Shown: positions 44,695 to 53,663 of the stretch, piece after piece
How positions within the stretch are numbered: position 1 is the stretch's first letter
Layout of the letters: each line of letters starts with the position of its first letter
From: UMGS1649 sp964481385
GTDB taxonomy: Bacteria > Bacillota > Clostridia > TANB77 > CAG-465
Length of the DNA: 64,000 nt
Direction of reading: 5' to 3'
Assembly (NCBI GenBank): GCA_964481385.1
Contig: CAYZTN010000001.1
Coordinates: 1-64,000, forward strand
Translations under genes and position numbers: made by a program
The notes under the pieces: generated by a model
What the model was told of the DNA's origin: nothing
Databases searched by the model: none
What the model saw: the letters and a program-made list of their open reading frames with translations, nothing else

Positions 44695-45635
44695 CAAATG
44701 TTGTTTCGTCTATAAATCTGTAATTTGTTTTATATTTTAATTCTCTTACAAGTCTAAATAACGCGTCATCTTTTGCTTTTACTTCAAGCATTATGTCCAA
44801 TCTACTAAAAAAAGGTTTTACATCTTCTAGAAATGCTATAAACGCATTCGAATCTATGTATTCACTGTGACTTCTAATTTCTTTTTTTAACTTGCTCTTC
44901 GGACTTGAAAAATGCACTTTAGGTGTCTTGCCGATTCCAAGTAGCAAATATTCTCTCGTAGTACTTATCTATACATATTCCATCACTTGCACCGTTACAT
45001 ATATGGTGGTGATAATCTAATACCATCGGTCTTTTTATGCTTTCACAAAGTTCTAACGTATCTTTTGCATTAAATATTTTGTCATCGTTTTCTATAACTA
45101 TGCATTCTCTAATATATTCTGGCAACTGATTAAAGTTATTTTTAAACCTTGCTATTGAGTTTTCTTTTCCAAATGTACTACTTCCAACATGAACAACTAA
45201 TACTTTTTCTTGGAGCTCTAAAGCCTCAAAAAGAATATAATGATAATTTAAAATTGCAAGCGAACTTTCAAAAACGTCTTTTTTGGTTGAGTTTATTACA
45301 CAAAACTCATCTGGGTGAAAGTCCACTCTCATTTTACTTTTCTTTATCTTATCTCCAATACTTAAATACTTACCTTTAAAACACGTAACATAGTCCATGT
45401 CTACGTCTTTCTTTGTTGCAAGCGGTATTAAACTCGAGGTTATTCTAAAAAAGTGAATATTGTTTTTAACGTTATATTCTAAAATATTTTCTAAAGCTTC
45501 AAGATTTTTAGATATAACCGAATTTAGTTTTTCTTTTCTATTTTCATTTTTTAAATAATTTGTATAACTCACTGTATGTGAACATGTATCGTTTAAAGCT
45601 TTACTTATACACGCATAACCTAATCTTACTATCAT
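44687..45635 (-). pseudogene. uvsE: Frameshifted UV-damage endonuclease UvsE gene
   Basis: The frame from 45635 has the UvdE/UvsE TIM-barrel signatures: RLGYACIS, RITSSLIPLATKK, RVDFHPDEFCVINS, VLVVHVGSS, IENDDK and LDYHHHICNG. It reads into FATWNRQDT and stops. The next frame carries GIGKTPKVHFSSPKSK, the normal continuation. A loss of two bases or gain of one near 44937-44941 joins them. The enzyme nicks DNA at UV photoproducts; here it is probably inactive. Confidence 0.82.
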
Positions 45636-45710
45636 AACACCACCATATATGGTGTGAGTAAATTTCTATTGTTTTATACATATAACTGTTCTTTTTAATT
45701 AAAGTACAAA

Positions 45711-45742
45711 AAAGAGAAAATCATTTTCACAATTTTCCCTTT
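45711..45742 (-). terminator. Terminator of the toxin-antitoxin operon
   Basis: Stem AAAGAGAAAAT/ATTTTCCCTTT with a 10-base loop and U-tract on the minus strand. Nearly the same hairpin is found at 46377-46408. Confidence 0.75.
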
Positions 45743-45763
45743 CACTATTTAAAATTTTAGTAG

Positions 45764-46030
45764 CTAAATATTCTCATAATGCGTCCACATACTTAATATT
45801 TGTACTATATGTTCCTCTTCTTTTACTTTATATACTAATCTATGCTGTATATTTATTCTTCGTGAATATATGCCTTTTAAATCACCTATTAATTTTTCAT
45901 AAGGCGGTGGCGTCTTGAACGGATCTAACCTTAACATTTCTATTAACCTTTTAGTTTTAGTATCTAATTTAGATTCTTTAAGCTTTTGAATATCTTTTAG
46001 AGCTTTCTTGTTATATGCAATTTTATACAA
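45764..46030 (-). CDS. YoeB/Txe-family mRNA interferase toxin
   Basis: About 88 residues of the RelE superfamily: YKIAYNKKALKDIQKLKES, GDLKGIYSRRINIQHRLVYKV and a C-terminal MWTHYENI with the catalytic His. These are ribosome-dependent mRNA endonucleases. A TTG at 46030, one base after the antitoxin stop and with GAGGTGG upstream, is the likely start; a longer GTG frame would overlap the antitoxin by 23 bp. Confidence 0.88.
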   Translation of the reverse strand: MYKIAYNKKALKDIQKLKESKLDTKTKRLIEMLRLDPFKTPPPYEKLIGDLKGIYSRRINIQHRLVYKVKEEEHIVQILSMWTHYENI

Positions 46031-46031
46031 T

Positions 46032-46280
46032 TTACCATTCCACCTCTTCTTCACTTACGAAGTCCTCATCTAAATCATTAGCCCTTTCAATAATTTCGTC
46101 TTTTAGATTTGGTACAGACATGATATATAACGTCTCCATTAAGCTGTTATAATCCTCTTCAGACAACACTACAGCATTTCCATTCTTTGTTGATATACTT
46201 ATTGGCTCATTAAAATTTATGGTTTGTTCTAGCAAAGAATATATATCTTTTCTAAAATTAGTAACATTTACAGTTGTCAC
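46032..46280 (-). CDS. YefM/Phd-family antitoxin
   Basis: 82 residues: N-terminal DNA-binding VNVTNFRKDIYSLLEQTIN, PISISTKNGNAVVLSEEDYNSLMETLY and an acidic C-terminal toxin-binding tail ending SEEEVEW. The start is GTG with AGGAGGTG 6 bases upstream. It would neutralise the YoeB toxin and repress its own promoter. Confidence 0.9.
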   Translation of the reverse strand: MTTVNVTNFRKDIYSLLEQTINFNEPISISTKNGNAVVLSEEDYNSLMETLYIMSVPNLKDEIIERANDLDEDFVSEEEVEW

Positions 46281-46301
46281 TTCTTACACCTCCTAAAAAA
46301 T

Positions 46302-46330
46302 ATTATACCATACGTTTTAACGTACGTCAA
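46302..46330 (-). promoter_or_regulatory. Promoter with operator of the YefM/YoeB operon
   Basis: Minus strand TTGACG (46330-46325), 17-base spacer, TATAAT (46307-46302) with TGG before it. The spacer contains a 14-bp palindrome, TACGTT and AACGTA around two bases (46311-46324), placed to block RNA polymerase. Confidence 0.8.
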
Positions 46331-46376
46331 TATTATTATATTATTATTTGCCTCAATATATTACTTTATACGCAAA

Positions 46377-46408
46377 AAAGAGAAAATCATCTTCACAATT
46401 TTCCCTTT
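46377..46408 (-). terminator. Terminator after the ferredoxin gene
   Basis: Stem AAAGAGAAAAT/ATTTTCCCTTT with U-tract on the minus strand; almost identical to the hairpin at 45711. Confidence 0.75.
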
Positions 46409-46432
46409 TATATATTTTAACCATATATTTGT

Positions 46433-46603
46433 TTATTCTTCGCTTGGTGCTCCTACTGGGCAAACAGATGCACAAGTACCACAATCAATACATTTTTCTG
46501 GATCTATTACAAATCTGTCGTCTCCGGCACTAATTGCTCCTACTGGGCATTCTGCTGCACACGCTCCACATGATATACATTCTTCAGATATTCTATATGC
46601 CAT
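46433..46603 (-). CDS. 2[4Fe-4S] ferredoxin
   Basis: A 56-residue clostridial-type ferredoxin with two CxxCxxCxxxCP clusters (CISCGACAAECP and CIDCGTCASVCP). GAGGTGAA lies upstream of the ATG at 46603. It overlaps the end of ricT by 11 bp and ends the metG operon. It carries electrons in the cytoplasm. Confidence 0.95.
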   Translation of the reverse strand: MAYRISEECISCGACAAECPVGAISAGDDRFVIDPEKCIDCGTCASVCPVGAPSEE

Positions 46604-47438
46604 TTTCTTCACCTCTTTCCGCTTTTTTGTTTATTCTTTTAATATTTTCTACACTATCTACTACAAATCTTTCTTCTCCGGGCTCGCCAATCTTTAACTT
46701 TACTTTTTGTCCTAATATATCTTCTCCCACAACTTTAGCTTTTTCACCCTCATATTCAACTGTCTCGTTCATTTTAGGCATTGTTTTAATCTTTTCTTTA
46801 TATGCTTCTTCTTCATATTTTATACAACATTTAAGTTTGCCACAGCAACCAGATAGCTTTTGCATATTTATTTGTAATCCCTGTTCTTTTGCTGTTTTTA
46901 TAGTTACACCATCAAACTCTTGTAAAAATGCTCTGCAACATAGTTCTCTACCACAAACTCCTAATGTTGGATATTCTTTTACTTCGTCTCTTGCGCCAAT
47001 TTGTCTTAATTCAATTCTTGTTCTAAATTCAATTGCAAGTTCTCTTACCAACTCTCTAAAATCCACTCTTTCTTCTGACGCGAAGTAAAAGATAAGCTTT
47101 GTCTCATCTAAAGTATATGTAGCATTTATTAGTTTCATGTTTAATTTTAAGTTTTTTATCTTCTCTTTGCATATTTTAAATGCGTCTTTCGCTTGTTCTT
47201 TTAATCTTTTGGCATTCTCCATATCACTTTTGGTAGCTGGTCTAATTACTTCTTTTATTTCTTTATCTTTTATTTTGCTGTCTTCTGCGTCTAATTTAGA
47301 AACGACTCTTGCAAGTTCCACGCCTCTTTCTGACTCTGCTACTACCATGTCTCCTACATTAAACAAGTATTTTTTAGGACTTAAGTAACAAAGCTTTCCA
47401 GTAGATAGAAATCTTACACATAATACTTTTGGTTCCAA
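46593..47438 (-). CDS. ricT: RicT/YaaT-like PSP1-domain protein
   Basis: About 281 residues: PSP1 domain with CGRELCCRAFLQEF and LSGCCGKLKCCIKYE, a pair of Cys clusters. In Bacillus RicT joins RicA and RicF, binds two [4Fe-4S] clusters and affects RNase Y activity and sporulation. A TTG at 47438 with GAGGTG upstream is a likely start; a GTG at 47456 is the alternative. The ferredoxin gene follows. Confidence 0.9.
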   Translation of the reverse strand: MEPKVLCVRFLSTGKLCYLSPKKYLFNVGDMVVAESERGVELARVVSKLDAEDSKIKDKEIKEVIRPATKSDMENAKRLKEQAKDAFKICKEKIKNLKLNMKLINATYTLDETKLIFYFASEERVDFRELVRELAIEFRTRIELRQIGARDEVKEYPTLGVCGRELCCRAFLQEFDGVTIKTAKEQGLQINMQKLSGCCGKLKCCIKYEEEAYKEKIKTMPKMNETVEYEGEKAKVVGEDILGQKVKLKIGEPGEERFVVDSVENIKRINKKAERGEENGI

Positions 47439-47448
47439 TAAATTCACC

Positions 47449-48273
47449 TCACTCACATAGTTTTATTGCTAATTTCATTTTTTGCATATCTTCGTTTGCA
47501 TTGCTATTTACTGCTTTCCTTGCGTCTTCTAACAGTGGTAAAGCACCGTACATAGCATTTTTTAACATTAAATATTCAATATACTTAAAGATTAATTCGT
47601 CCTTTAAACTTACATCTTTTAATAGATTTATAACTGAAATTTTATCTTTTGCTTTTATATCCTGTATAATATTAGAAAGGTTTTCTAGAATTTGCTTGTT
47701 GCTTTCATCTGCTGCCTTAAGTAACGTACTAATTGAGCCTTCCGCAAACTGTACAAGTTCTTCGTTTACCTCTATCTTATTTAATGCAATATACTTCTTA
47801 ATTTCACTTTCGTCTAACGGCTCAAAATATATATTAGTTGTTCTAGATAGAATTGTACCAAGAAGTCCGTCAATATTACTTGTAACAAGTATTATTATTA
47901 CGCTTTTAGGCGGTTCTTCTAGCGTCTTAAGCAGTGCATTTTGAGAAGAATCATTCATTTTGTCCGCCTCGTCTATTACATATACCTTGTACTTTGAAGT
48001 AGCTGGTGCTATGTACACATCTGCTATAACTTCGTCTCTTATTTGCTCTACCAAAATGTTTTGTTTATCTGGCATACGCTCAACATATTTAAAGTCAATA
48101 TTACCATCTAAATTATTCGTCTTAAACACAGCCTTTGCAAATTCTTTTGCAACCAAACTCTTTCCAACGCCTTCTTTTCCGTAAAACACATAAGCGTGTG
48201 ATGGTGTATCTTTTTCTACAGTTGTCTTTAACTTTTCTAATATATCTTTATGTCCTAGAACATTTTCAAACAT
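47449..48273 (-). CDS. holB: DNA polymerase III delta' subunit
   Basis: 274 residues of the clamp-loader AAA+ family. P-loop GKEGVGKSLVAKEFA near 32-46, VIDEADKMNDSSQNALLKTLEEPP near 98-121 and the sensor region SRTTNIYFEPL are visible. It lacks the zinc module seen in some tau/delta' proteins. It sits between lepB and ricT, as commonly in Firmicutes (holB-ricT). Confidence 0.92.
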   Translation of the reverse strand: MFENVLGHKDILEKLKTTVEKDTPSHAYVFYGKEGVGKSLVAKEFAKAVFKTNNLDGNIDFKYVERMPDKQNILVEQIRDEVIADVYIAPATSKYKVYVIDEADKMNDSSQNALLKTLEEPPKSVIIILVTSNIDGLLGTILSRTTNIYFEPLDESEIKKYIALNKIEVNEELVQFAEGSISTLLKAADESNKQILENLSNIIQDIKAKDKISVINLLKDVSLKDELIFKYIEYLMLKNAMYGALPLLEDARKAVNSNANEDMQKMKLAIKLCE

Positions 48274-48274
48274 G

Positions 48275-48901
48275 TTATATTTCTCCTATTTTATTTAATG
48301 GCCAAACTCTAATACCTACTATTCCTTCAACTCTTTCTAGTGGTACTACTCCAAACTCTCTGCTATCTCTGCTTGCTGCTCTATTATCTCCCATTACAAA
48401 AACACAGCCCTCAGGCACTTCTAGTGAGTAATATGCTCCTGTAATTGGTGTTACAGTACCCTCTGGTAAATATGTTTCCTCTAGCACTTCGCCGTTTAGT
48501 AAAACAGCTCCTTCTTCTGTAATTTCTATAGTATCTCCGCCTACAGCGATTACTCTTTTTATATAGCTTTTTTTACCAAATTCTAGCACGTTATATGCAA
48601 AGTAACTAAAACCATGACGCTCAATATATCCAGCTTTTACATTACCGTCCGTATTATCTGTATAGTCTGGTGCTGTAATAGTTACAATCTGGCCTCTTTT
48701 TACTTCGTGGTTATATAACACACGTCTACCCACCAAAACTCTTTCACCTTCTTTGGCTGTAGGAAACATGGAAGTTTGCTTAATTCCAGCAATTGTTCCA
48801 AGAAAATAATTTATACAAACATATATTACGTATGCTATTACAAAGCAAACTACCCATTCAAATATCTCATTTACCACTTTATTCTTAAATAATTGTTTCA
48901 A
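48275..48901 (-). CDS. lepB: Signal peptidase I
   Basis: 208 residues with one N-terminal membrane helix. The catalytic Ser is in KQTSMFPT near residue 40, the catalytic Lys in SYIKRVIAVGGD near 110, and the C-terminal GDNRAASRDSREFG box is complete. It removes Sec signal peptides outside the membrane. It does not process type IV prepilins. Confidence 0.94.
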   Translation of the reverse strand: MKQLFKNKVVNEIFEWVVCFVIAYVIYVCINYFLGTIAGIKQTSMFPTAKEGERVLVGRRVLYNHEVKRGQIVTITAPDYTDNTDGNVKAGYIERHGFSYFAYNVLEFGKKSYIKRVIAVGGDTIEITEEGAVLLNGEVLEETYLPEGTVTPITGAYYSLEVPEGCVFVMGDNRAASRDSREFGVVPLERVEGIVGIRVWPLNKIGEI

Positions 48902-48918
48902 GTTTTCTCCTCTTTTCT

Positions 48919-50853
48919 TTAGTGTATGCTTTCACCAAGTGGAACCGCATCATCTACAAACAATACTTTCACCGTATCTCCATCGCCTGCAGCAAGAAGC
49001 ATTCCATTTGACTCTATTCCTCTTAATTTTGCAGGTTTTAAATTGCTTACTAGTGCTACTTTTTTACCCACTAATTCTTCTTCTTTATAATATGGAACAA
49101 GTCCAGATACAACGGTACGTTTCTCATATCCTAAATCCACCTCAAGTTTATACAACTTCTTAGCGTCAGGAATACGTTCTACAGATAGTATCTTAGCTAC
49201 TTTAAGTTTTACTTTATCCACATCGTCTATTGTAATTTCTTCGTCTTTTTCAACATTTTCCACTTTTGTTTGCTCCTCTTCTTTCACATTTTTTGAAGCA
49301 AGTTCCTCTAATTTTTTTGCAGCGTCTATTCTTGCAAATAACACTTCTGCAGTTCCAACTTTTGTACCGGCTTTCATTTTGCCAAATGAATTAATACTTT
49401 CGATATCTGCACTTTCTGCGTTTATTTGTTTAATAATCTTTTCTGCAGTTTCTGGCATAATGCATTTTAACATTACAGCTATTATTCTTATTGCCTCAAT
49501 TAAATTGTATAACACAGTTTTTAAAGTTTCTTTACCTTCTTCAGTCTTTGCAAGTACCCAAGGTGCTGTTTCGTCAATATATTTATTGCTACGTCTTGCA
49601 GCTATCATTATTTGTTCAATAGCTTCTGCTACATGTATATTTTCCATTTTTTCAATATACGTTTTTGCAGCGTCAGTAACACACGCTTTTAAATCTTTGT
49701 CTATGTCGCTTTCTGCTCTTGGCATGAAAAGCTCACCGTCAAAATATTTATTTACCATTGTTACTGTTCTGTTTACAAGGTTGCCTAATGTATTTGCAAG
49801 GTCTGTATTGTATTTTTCAATTACACCTTCATAAGTAATGTTTCCGTCTTGTGCATAAGGCATTTCAGACAAGCAAAAATATCTTACTGCGTCTACGCCA
49901 AATTCCTCTGCTAGTTCGTCAGCATATATAACATTACCTTTAGATTTGCTCATTTTGTCACTGCCAAATAACATCCAACCATGTGCATATATCTTTTTAG
50001 GGAGTGGTTCACCTAGTGCCATCAAAATTATTGGCCAATATATAGCGTGAAATCTTAAAATATCTTTTCCTATTACATGTAAATCTGCTGGCCAGTTTTT
50101 ATTATATAATTCTGACTTGTTATCGCACTCGTAACCTAAAGCAGTTATATAGTTAGTTAAAGCGTCTATCCATACATAAACTACATGGCCTGGGTTAAAA
50201 TCTACTGGTATTCCCCAAGTAAAAGATGTTCTAGATACACATAAATCTTGAAGTCCTGCTTTTAAGAAGTTGTTCATTATCTCTTTTTTTCTAGATTCAG
50301 GCTCAATAAAACCTGGATGAGACTCAATGTATTCAATTAGTCTATCTTGGTATTTGCTACATTTTAAGAAATATGCTTCTTCTTTAGCTTTTTTTACTTC
50401 ACGACCACAATCTGGACATTTTCCATCAACTAATTGTGTATCTGTAAAGAAAGATTCACATGGTGTACAGTAATTTCCTTCATATTCTCCAAGATAAATA
50501 TCTCCTTGCTCATATAGCTTTTTAAATATTTTTTGAACTGTTTTTTCGTGGTAATCGTCAGTTGTACGGATAAACTTATCAAAAGTTGTATTCATACCTT
50601 TCCATATCTTTTTAACTTCTCCTGCTACTCCGTCAACATATTCTTTTGGAGATATGCCAGACTTTTCAGCTATTTCTTGTATTTTTTGACCATGCTCATC
50701 TGTTCCAGTTAAAAAGTAAACGTCTTTTCCCATTAAGCTATTAAATCTTGCAATTGCGTCTGTTAATATAATCTCATAAGTATTACCAATATGCGGTTTT
50801 CTTGATGTATATGCGATTGCTGTTGTTATATAAAACTTCTCTTTTTCGTTCAT
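48919..50853 (-). CDS. metG: Methionyl-tRNA synthetase
   Basis: 644 residues. HIGN box KPHIGNTYEI, zinc Cys pairs CTPC and CPDC, KMSKSKGN loop, and a C-terminal EMAP-like tRNA-binding domain (KLKVAKILSVERIPDAKKLYKLEVD). All complete. First gene of the operon, behind a full-consensus promoter. Confidence 0.97.
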   Translation of the reverse strand: MNEKEKFYITTAIAYTSRKPHIGNTYEIILTDAIARFNSLMGKDVYFLTGTDEHGQKIQEIAEKSGISPKEYVDGVAGEVKKIWKGMNTTFDKFIRTTDDYHEKTVQKIFKKLYEQGDIYLGEYEGNYCTPCESFFTDTQLVDGKCPDCGREVKKAKEEAYFLKCSKYQDRLIEYIESHPGFIEPESRKKEIMNNFLKAGLQDLCVSRTSFTWGIPVDFNPGHVVYVWIDALTNYITALGYECDNKSELYNKNWPADLHVIGKDILRFHAIYWPIILMALGEPLPKKIYAHGWMLFGSDKMSKSKGNVIYADELAEEFGVDAVRYFCLSEMPYAQDGNITYEGVIEKYNTDLANTLGNLVNRTVTMVNKYFDGELFMPRAESDIDKDLKACVTDAAKTYIEKMENIHVAEAIEQIMIAARRSNKYIDETAPWVLAKTEEGKETLKTVLYNLIEAIRIIAVMLKCIMPETAEKIIKQINAESADIESINSFGKMKAGTKVGTAEVLFARIDAAKKLEELASKNVKEEEQTKVENVEKDEEITIDDVDKVKLKVAKILSVERIPDAKKLYKLEVDLGYEKRTVVSGLVPYYKEEELVGKKVALVSNLKPAKLRGIESNGMLLAAGDGDTVKVLFVDDAVPLGESIH

Positions 50854-50889
50854 TTTGTTCCTCCGATTTTTCCAATTTTCCTAGATATA

Positions 50890-50918
50890 ATTATATGACA
50901 CAAGTAGCCGTTTGTCAA
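50890..50918 (-). promoter_or_regulatory. Consensus promoter of the metG operon
   Basis: Minus strand TTGACA (50918-50913), 17-base spacer, TATAAT (50895-50890); all 12 bases match consensus. Confidence 0.82.
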
Positions 50919-50951
50919 CGAAAACAAAGAACTCAATTTTAATATTGTGGG

Positions 50952-50980
50952 TTGTTATTTTTTTAAAACTGTAATATACT
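50952..50980 (+). promoter_or_regulatory. Promoter of murD
   Basis: TTGTTA (50952-50957), 17-base spacer, TATACT (50975-50980), 25 bases before the ATG, with AAGGAAGTG as ribosome site. Confidence 0.65.
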
Positions 50981-51005
50981 ATGTATTGTATAAGGAAGTG
51001 AAAAA

Positions 51006-52421
51006 ATGAACACAAAATTAGAAAAATTTAAAAATACAATAAAGGGTAAAAAAGTAGGAGTAATAGGAATTGGGATTAGCAATATTCCAGCAATAAAATA
51101 TTTAGCAAGTATGGGAGCTAAAGTTACTGCATTAGACAAAAGAGAAGCTTTAGATATACCCACAGAAGATTTAGAAAATTTAGGTGTGCAGTTTGTACTT
51201 GGCGAAAGCTATTTATCTAATTTAAACGGTTTTGATTATATACTTCGTTCACCTGGTGTAAAACCTTTCACACCAGAATTAGAAAAAGCAGTAAACAGCG
51301 GAGTTAAACTTACATCAGAAATTGAACTTTTAATGGAACTTGCACCATGTAAAATAATCGGAGTTACTGGGAGCGACGGAAAAACTACAACTACCACTTT
51401 AATTTCAATGTTTTTAAAGGAGGCTGGCTTTAATGTATGGCTTGGTGGAAATATTGGTACACCATTATTTAGCAAGTTAGATGAAATGAAAGATACGGAT
51501 ATTGTAGTTTTGGAACTAAGCAGTTTTCAACTTATGACTGCTAAGCAAAGTCCAGATATTTCTGTTGTTACAAATATATCTCCTAACCACCTAGACTACC
51601 ATAGAAGTTATGACGAATATATTGAGGCTAAAGAAAATATATTTTTACACGAAAGTAATAATACTGTAGTGTTTAACGCAGACGATGGTATGACAGAAAA
51701 GTTTTTGAAAGACATTGAAAAAAATGAGATTAGTAAAAGTGTTAAATATTTTAGCCTAAATAAAATGGAAAAAATAGGGTGTTTTTTCAAAGATGGTTTT
51801 ATATACTACAATAACGGTAAAACAGTAGAAACAATAGAAAGTAAAGAAAACATTAGGTTAGTCGGAATGCATAACATCGCTAATATATGTGCGGCAGCTT
51901 CTGCAGTAATAGACCTTACAGGAATTGAAGCCATAGTACGTGTTATAACTACATTTAACGGTGTAAAACACCGAATGCAACATATTGCTACAATAAACGG
52001 TGTAAAATGGTACAATGATTCAATTGGAACGAGCCCTTCAAGAACAATGGCTGGTTTAAACTCTTTTGATAAAAAAATAATACTTATTGCTGGTGGATAT
52101 GACAAACACATTCCATACGATGTTTTAGGTGAACCTATTTTAAATAAAGTAAAACACTTGGTTTTACTTGGTGCAACCGCTCCTAAAATTGAAAACGCAG
52201 TAATAGATGCAGCGGAGAAACTCAACAAAAATCACACTGATTTTTTAACAATTACAAATTGTAATTCACTAGAAGAATGTGTTAATTATTGCAATTCAAT
52301 TGCGAGTAGTGGCGATATAGTTGTAATGTCTCCGGCTTCTGCTTCTTTTGATATGTACAAAAACTTTGAACAAAGAGGAGAACACTTCTACAGATTAGTA
52401 GATAACTTAAAAGACGCGTAA
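51006..52421 (+). CDS. murD: UDP-N-acetylmuramoyl-alanine-D-glutamate ligase
   Basis: 471 residues. Mur-ligase ATP site GVTGSDGKTTTT, central NISPNHLDYHRSYDEYIEAKENIF and C-terminal NDSIGTSPSRTMAGLNSF with ILIAGGYDKHIPYD are typical of MurD. It adds D-Glu to the peptidoglycan precursor in the cytoplasm. It stands alone here on the plus strand, away from a mur/dcw cluster, with its own promoter and terminator. Confidence 0.95.
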   Translation: MNTKLEKFKNTIKGKKVGVIGIGISNIPAIKYLASMGAKVTALDKREALDIPTEDLENLGVQFVLGESYLSNLNGFDYILRSPGVKPFTPELEKAVNSGVKLTSEIELLMELAPCKIIGVTGSDGKTTTTTLISMFLKEAGFNVWLGGNIGTPLFSKLDEMKDTDIVVLELSSFQLMTAKQSPDISVVTNISPNHLDYHRSYDEYIEAKENIFLHESNNTVVFNADDGMTEKFLKDIEKNEISKSVKYFSLNKMEKIGCFFKDGFIYYNNGKTVETIESKENIRLVGMHNIANICAAASAVIDLTGIEAIVRVITTFNGVKHRMQHIATINGVKWYNDSIGTSPSRTMAGLNSFDKKIILIAGGYDKHIPYDVLGEPILNKVKHLVLLGATAPKIENAVIDAAEKLNKNHTDFLTITNCNSLEECVNYCNSIASSGDIVVMSPASASFDMYKNFEQRGEHFYRLVDNLKDA

Positions 52422-52432
52422 TGCGTCTTTTT
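52409..52432. terminator. Bidirectional terminator of murD
   Basis: Stem AAGACGC/GCGTCTT with a 5-base loop and a T6 run on the plus strand. It includes the murD stop codon. Confidence 0.8.
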
Positions 52433-52753
52433 TCATTCTGTAAAATTATCTCTAAATTCTTTAACCATTTTCTTTAATACAGCTAGTTGTTTATCTGTTA
52501 AATACACATCTGCAACTTCGCTGGCTGGTATAGTTAAAGAATCCGCAAACATAGTATCTAAACTCATATTTAAAACATTTGCAAGTCTTATTGCAGTTGT
52601 TACGCTTGGAGCTTTTACTCCTCTTTCAATATCTCCTAGGAAATTTTGAGATACCCCTATTTCTTCAGCTAATGCATATTGAGTCATATCTTTACTAAGT
52701 CGACCCGCTCTTACCCTTTTACCCAACATGTTTAAATTCAAATATTTTGACAT
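52433..52753 (-). CDS. XRE-family HTH regulator
   Basis: 106 residues with an N-terminal helix-turn-helix: GKRVRAGRLSKDMTQYALAEEIGVSQNFLGDIERGVKAPSVTTAIRLANVLN. The ATG at 52753 has GAGGTG 7 bases upstream. The C-terminal part is a short helical tail. Possible targets are its own promoter or genes nearby; no palindrome was seen. Confidence 0.85.
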   Translation of the reverse strand: MSKYLNLNMLGKRVRAGRLSKDMTQYALAEEIGVSQNFLGDIERGVKAPSVTTAIRLANVLNMSLDTMFADSLTIPASEVADVYLTDKQLAVLKKMVKEFRDNFTE

Positions 52754-52832
52754 TATTTTCACCTCAGGTAAAATATATAGTAATAGCGTTTAAAACTGAA
52801 CAAACCTTAAGTTTTAATATAAACACTTGGTG

Positions 52833-53225
52833 TTAAGTTTTTATAGAAACTACTGCATTTGCCACAGCAACTTTCTCTATGTGAGATATACTAACGTCTA
52901 TAATGATAGTTTTTTCCTGTTGCGCCAAATCTAGTTTTGTGTTATTTAAAATTACATACGGCCTATTTAAGCATGTGTTATCATTTAAAATTTCTATATC
53001 CCCTAACCAAATTGTGTCTCCATACTTTGCTGATAACGCTTTATACACGGCCTCTTTTGCTGCAAACCTTCCGGCATAATACTGGTATTTTATGCTTTCC
53101 GACTTTTTTTCCCCTACCTCAATTTCTTTCTCTGTAAATACTTTTTCTTTAAAGCCAACTGTATCTTGTATGGCTTTCTTTACTCTTTCGACTTCAATTA
53201 TATCTGTTCCACAAAACTGTAACAT
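52833..53225 (-). CDS. acpS: Holo-ACP synthase
   Basis: 130 residues. GTDIIEVERVKKA and FAAKEAVYKAL are the two metal/CoA signatures. It transfers phosphopantetheine from CoA to acyl carrier protein. The ATG at 53225 is preferred; the longer frame has no ribosome site. Transcribed away from the tRNA gene. Confidence 0.93.
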   Translation of the reverse strand: MLQFCGTDIIEVERVKKAIQDTVGFKEKVFTEKEIEVGEKKSESIKYQYYAGRFAAKEAVYKALSAKYGDTIWLGDIEILNDNTCLNRPYVILNNTKLDLAQQEKTIIIDVSISHIEKVAVANAVVSIKT

Positions 53226-53266
53226 ACTCTCCCCCAAAAACTTACACATAAATTTTAACACAAGTA

Positions 53267-53295
53267 TTGCTTTTTTTCAAATTATGTATTATAAT
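53267..53295 (+). promoter_or_regulatory. Promoter of tRNA-Pro
   Basis: TTGCTT (53267-53272), 17-base spacer, TATAAT (53290-53295), 10 bases before the tRNA. Confidence 0.55.
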
Positions 53296-53305
53296 AATTG
53301 TGTTA

Positions 53306-53381
53306 CGGGGCGTAGCTCAGTTGGTAGAGCGCGTGGTTTGGGACCATGAGGTCGCAGGTTCGGGTCCTGTCGCTCCGACCA
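53306..53381 (+). tRNA. tRNA-Pro (anticodon UGG)
   Basis: A 76-base cloverleaf: acceptor CGGGGCG paired with CGCTCCG, D-arm GCTCAGTTGGTAGAGC, anticodon stem CGTGG/CCATG around loop TTTGGGA (anticodon TGG), T-arm with GGTTCGGGTCC, and an encoded CCA end. Confidence 0.95.
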
Positions 53382-53389
53382 TATTAACG

Positions 53390-53423
53390 AAAAATTCTAA
53401 GTTTTGTTACTTAGAATTTTTTT
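53390..53423 (+). terminator. Terminator after tRNA-Pro
   Basis: 12-bp stem AAAAATTCTAAG with CTTAGAATTTTT around an 8-base loop, then a T-run. Confidence 0.85.
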
Positions 53424-53600
53424 ATGCTTTCTTTTTTAATAAACTTCCATCGGATTTTTTATTTACTCCTATAAAGCTTGTTTCACTCACATTCACTAAA
53501 ATGTCCTTTATGTCTGATAGTTGTTACCTCTGTCCCTTAAATTGGTCAAAACCGTCCATGACCATTTAGTCACTTAGTTTATCTTTCTTCAATTGATTTG
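53424..53600 (-). pseudogene. Possible decayed coding remnant
   Basis: On the minus strand one frame reads VMDGFDQFKGQR, a TAA stop, then QLSDIKDILVNVSETSFIGVN and ends KKKA-stop. Composition looks protein-like, but no start or family is recognised. It could be chance in AT-rich DNA. Confidence 0.25.
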
Positions 53601-53663
53601 CTATATATTCATTTGATTTCTTGGTATTCTTGCTAGCTCCACAGACTATCTAGTTATTTGTAC

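Noticed and set aside
47429..47944. Plus-strand frame across holB
   Set aside because: Shadow of holB in another frame with no ribosome site.
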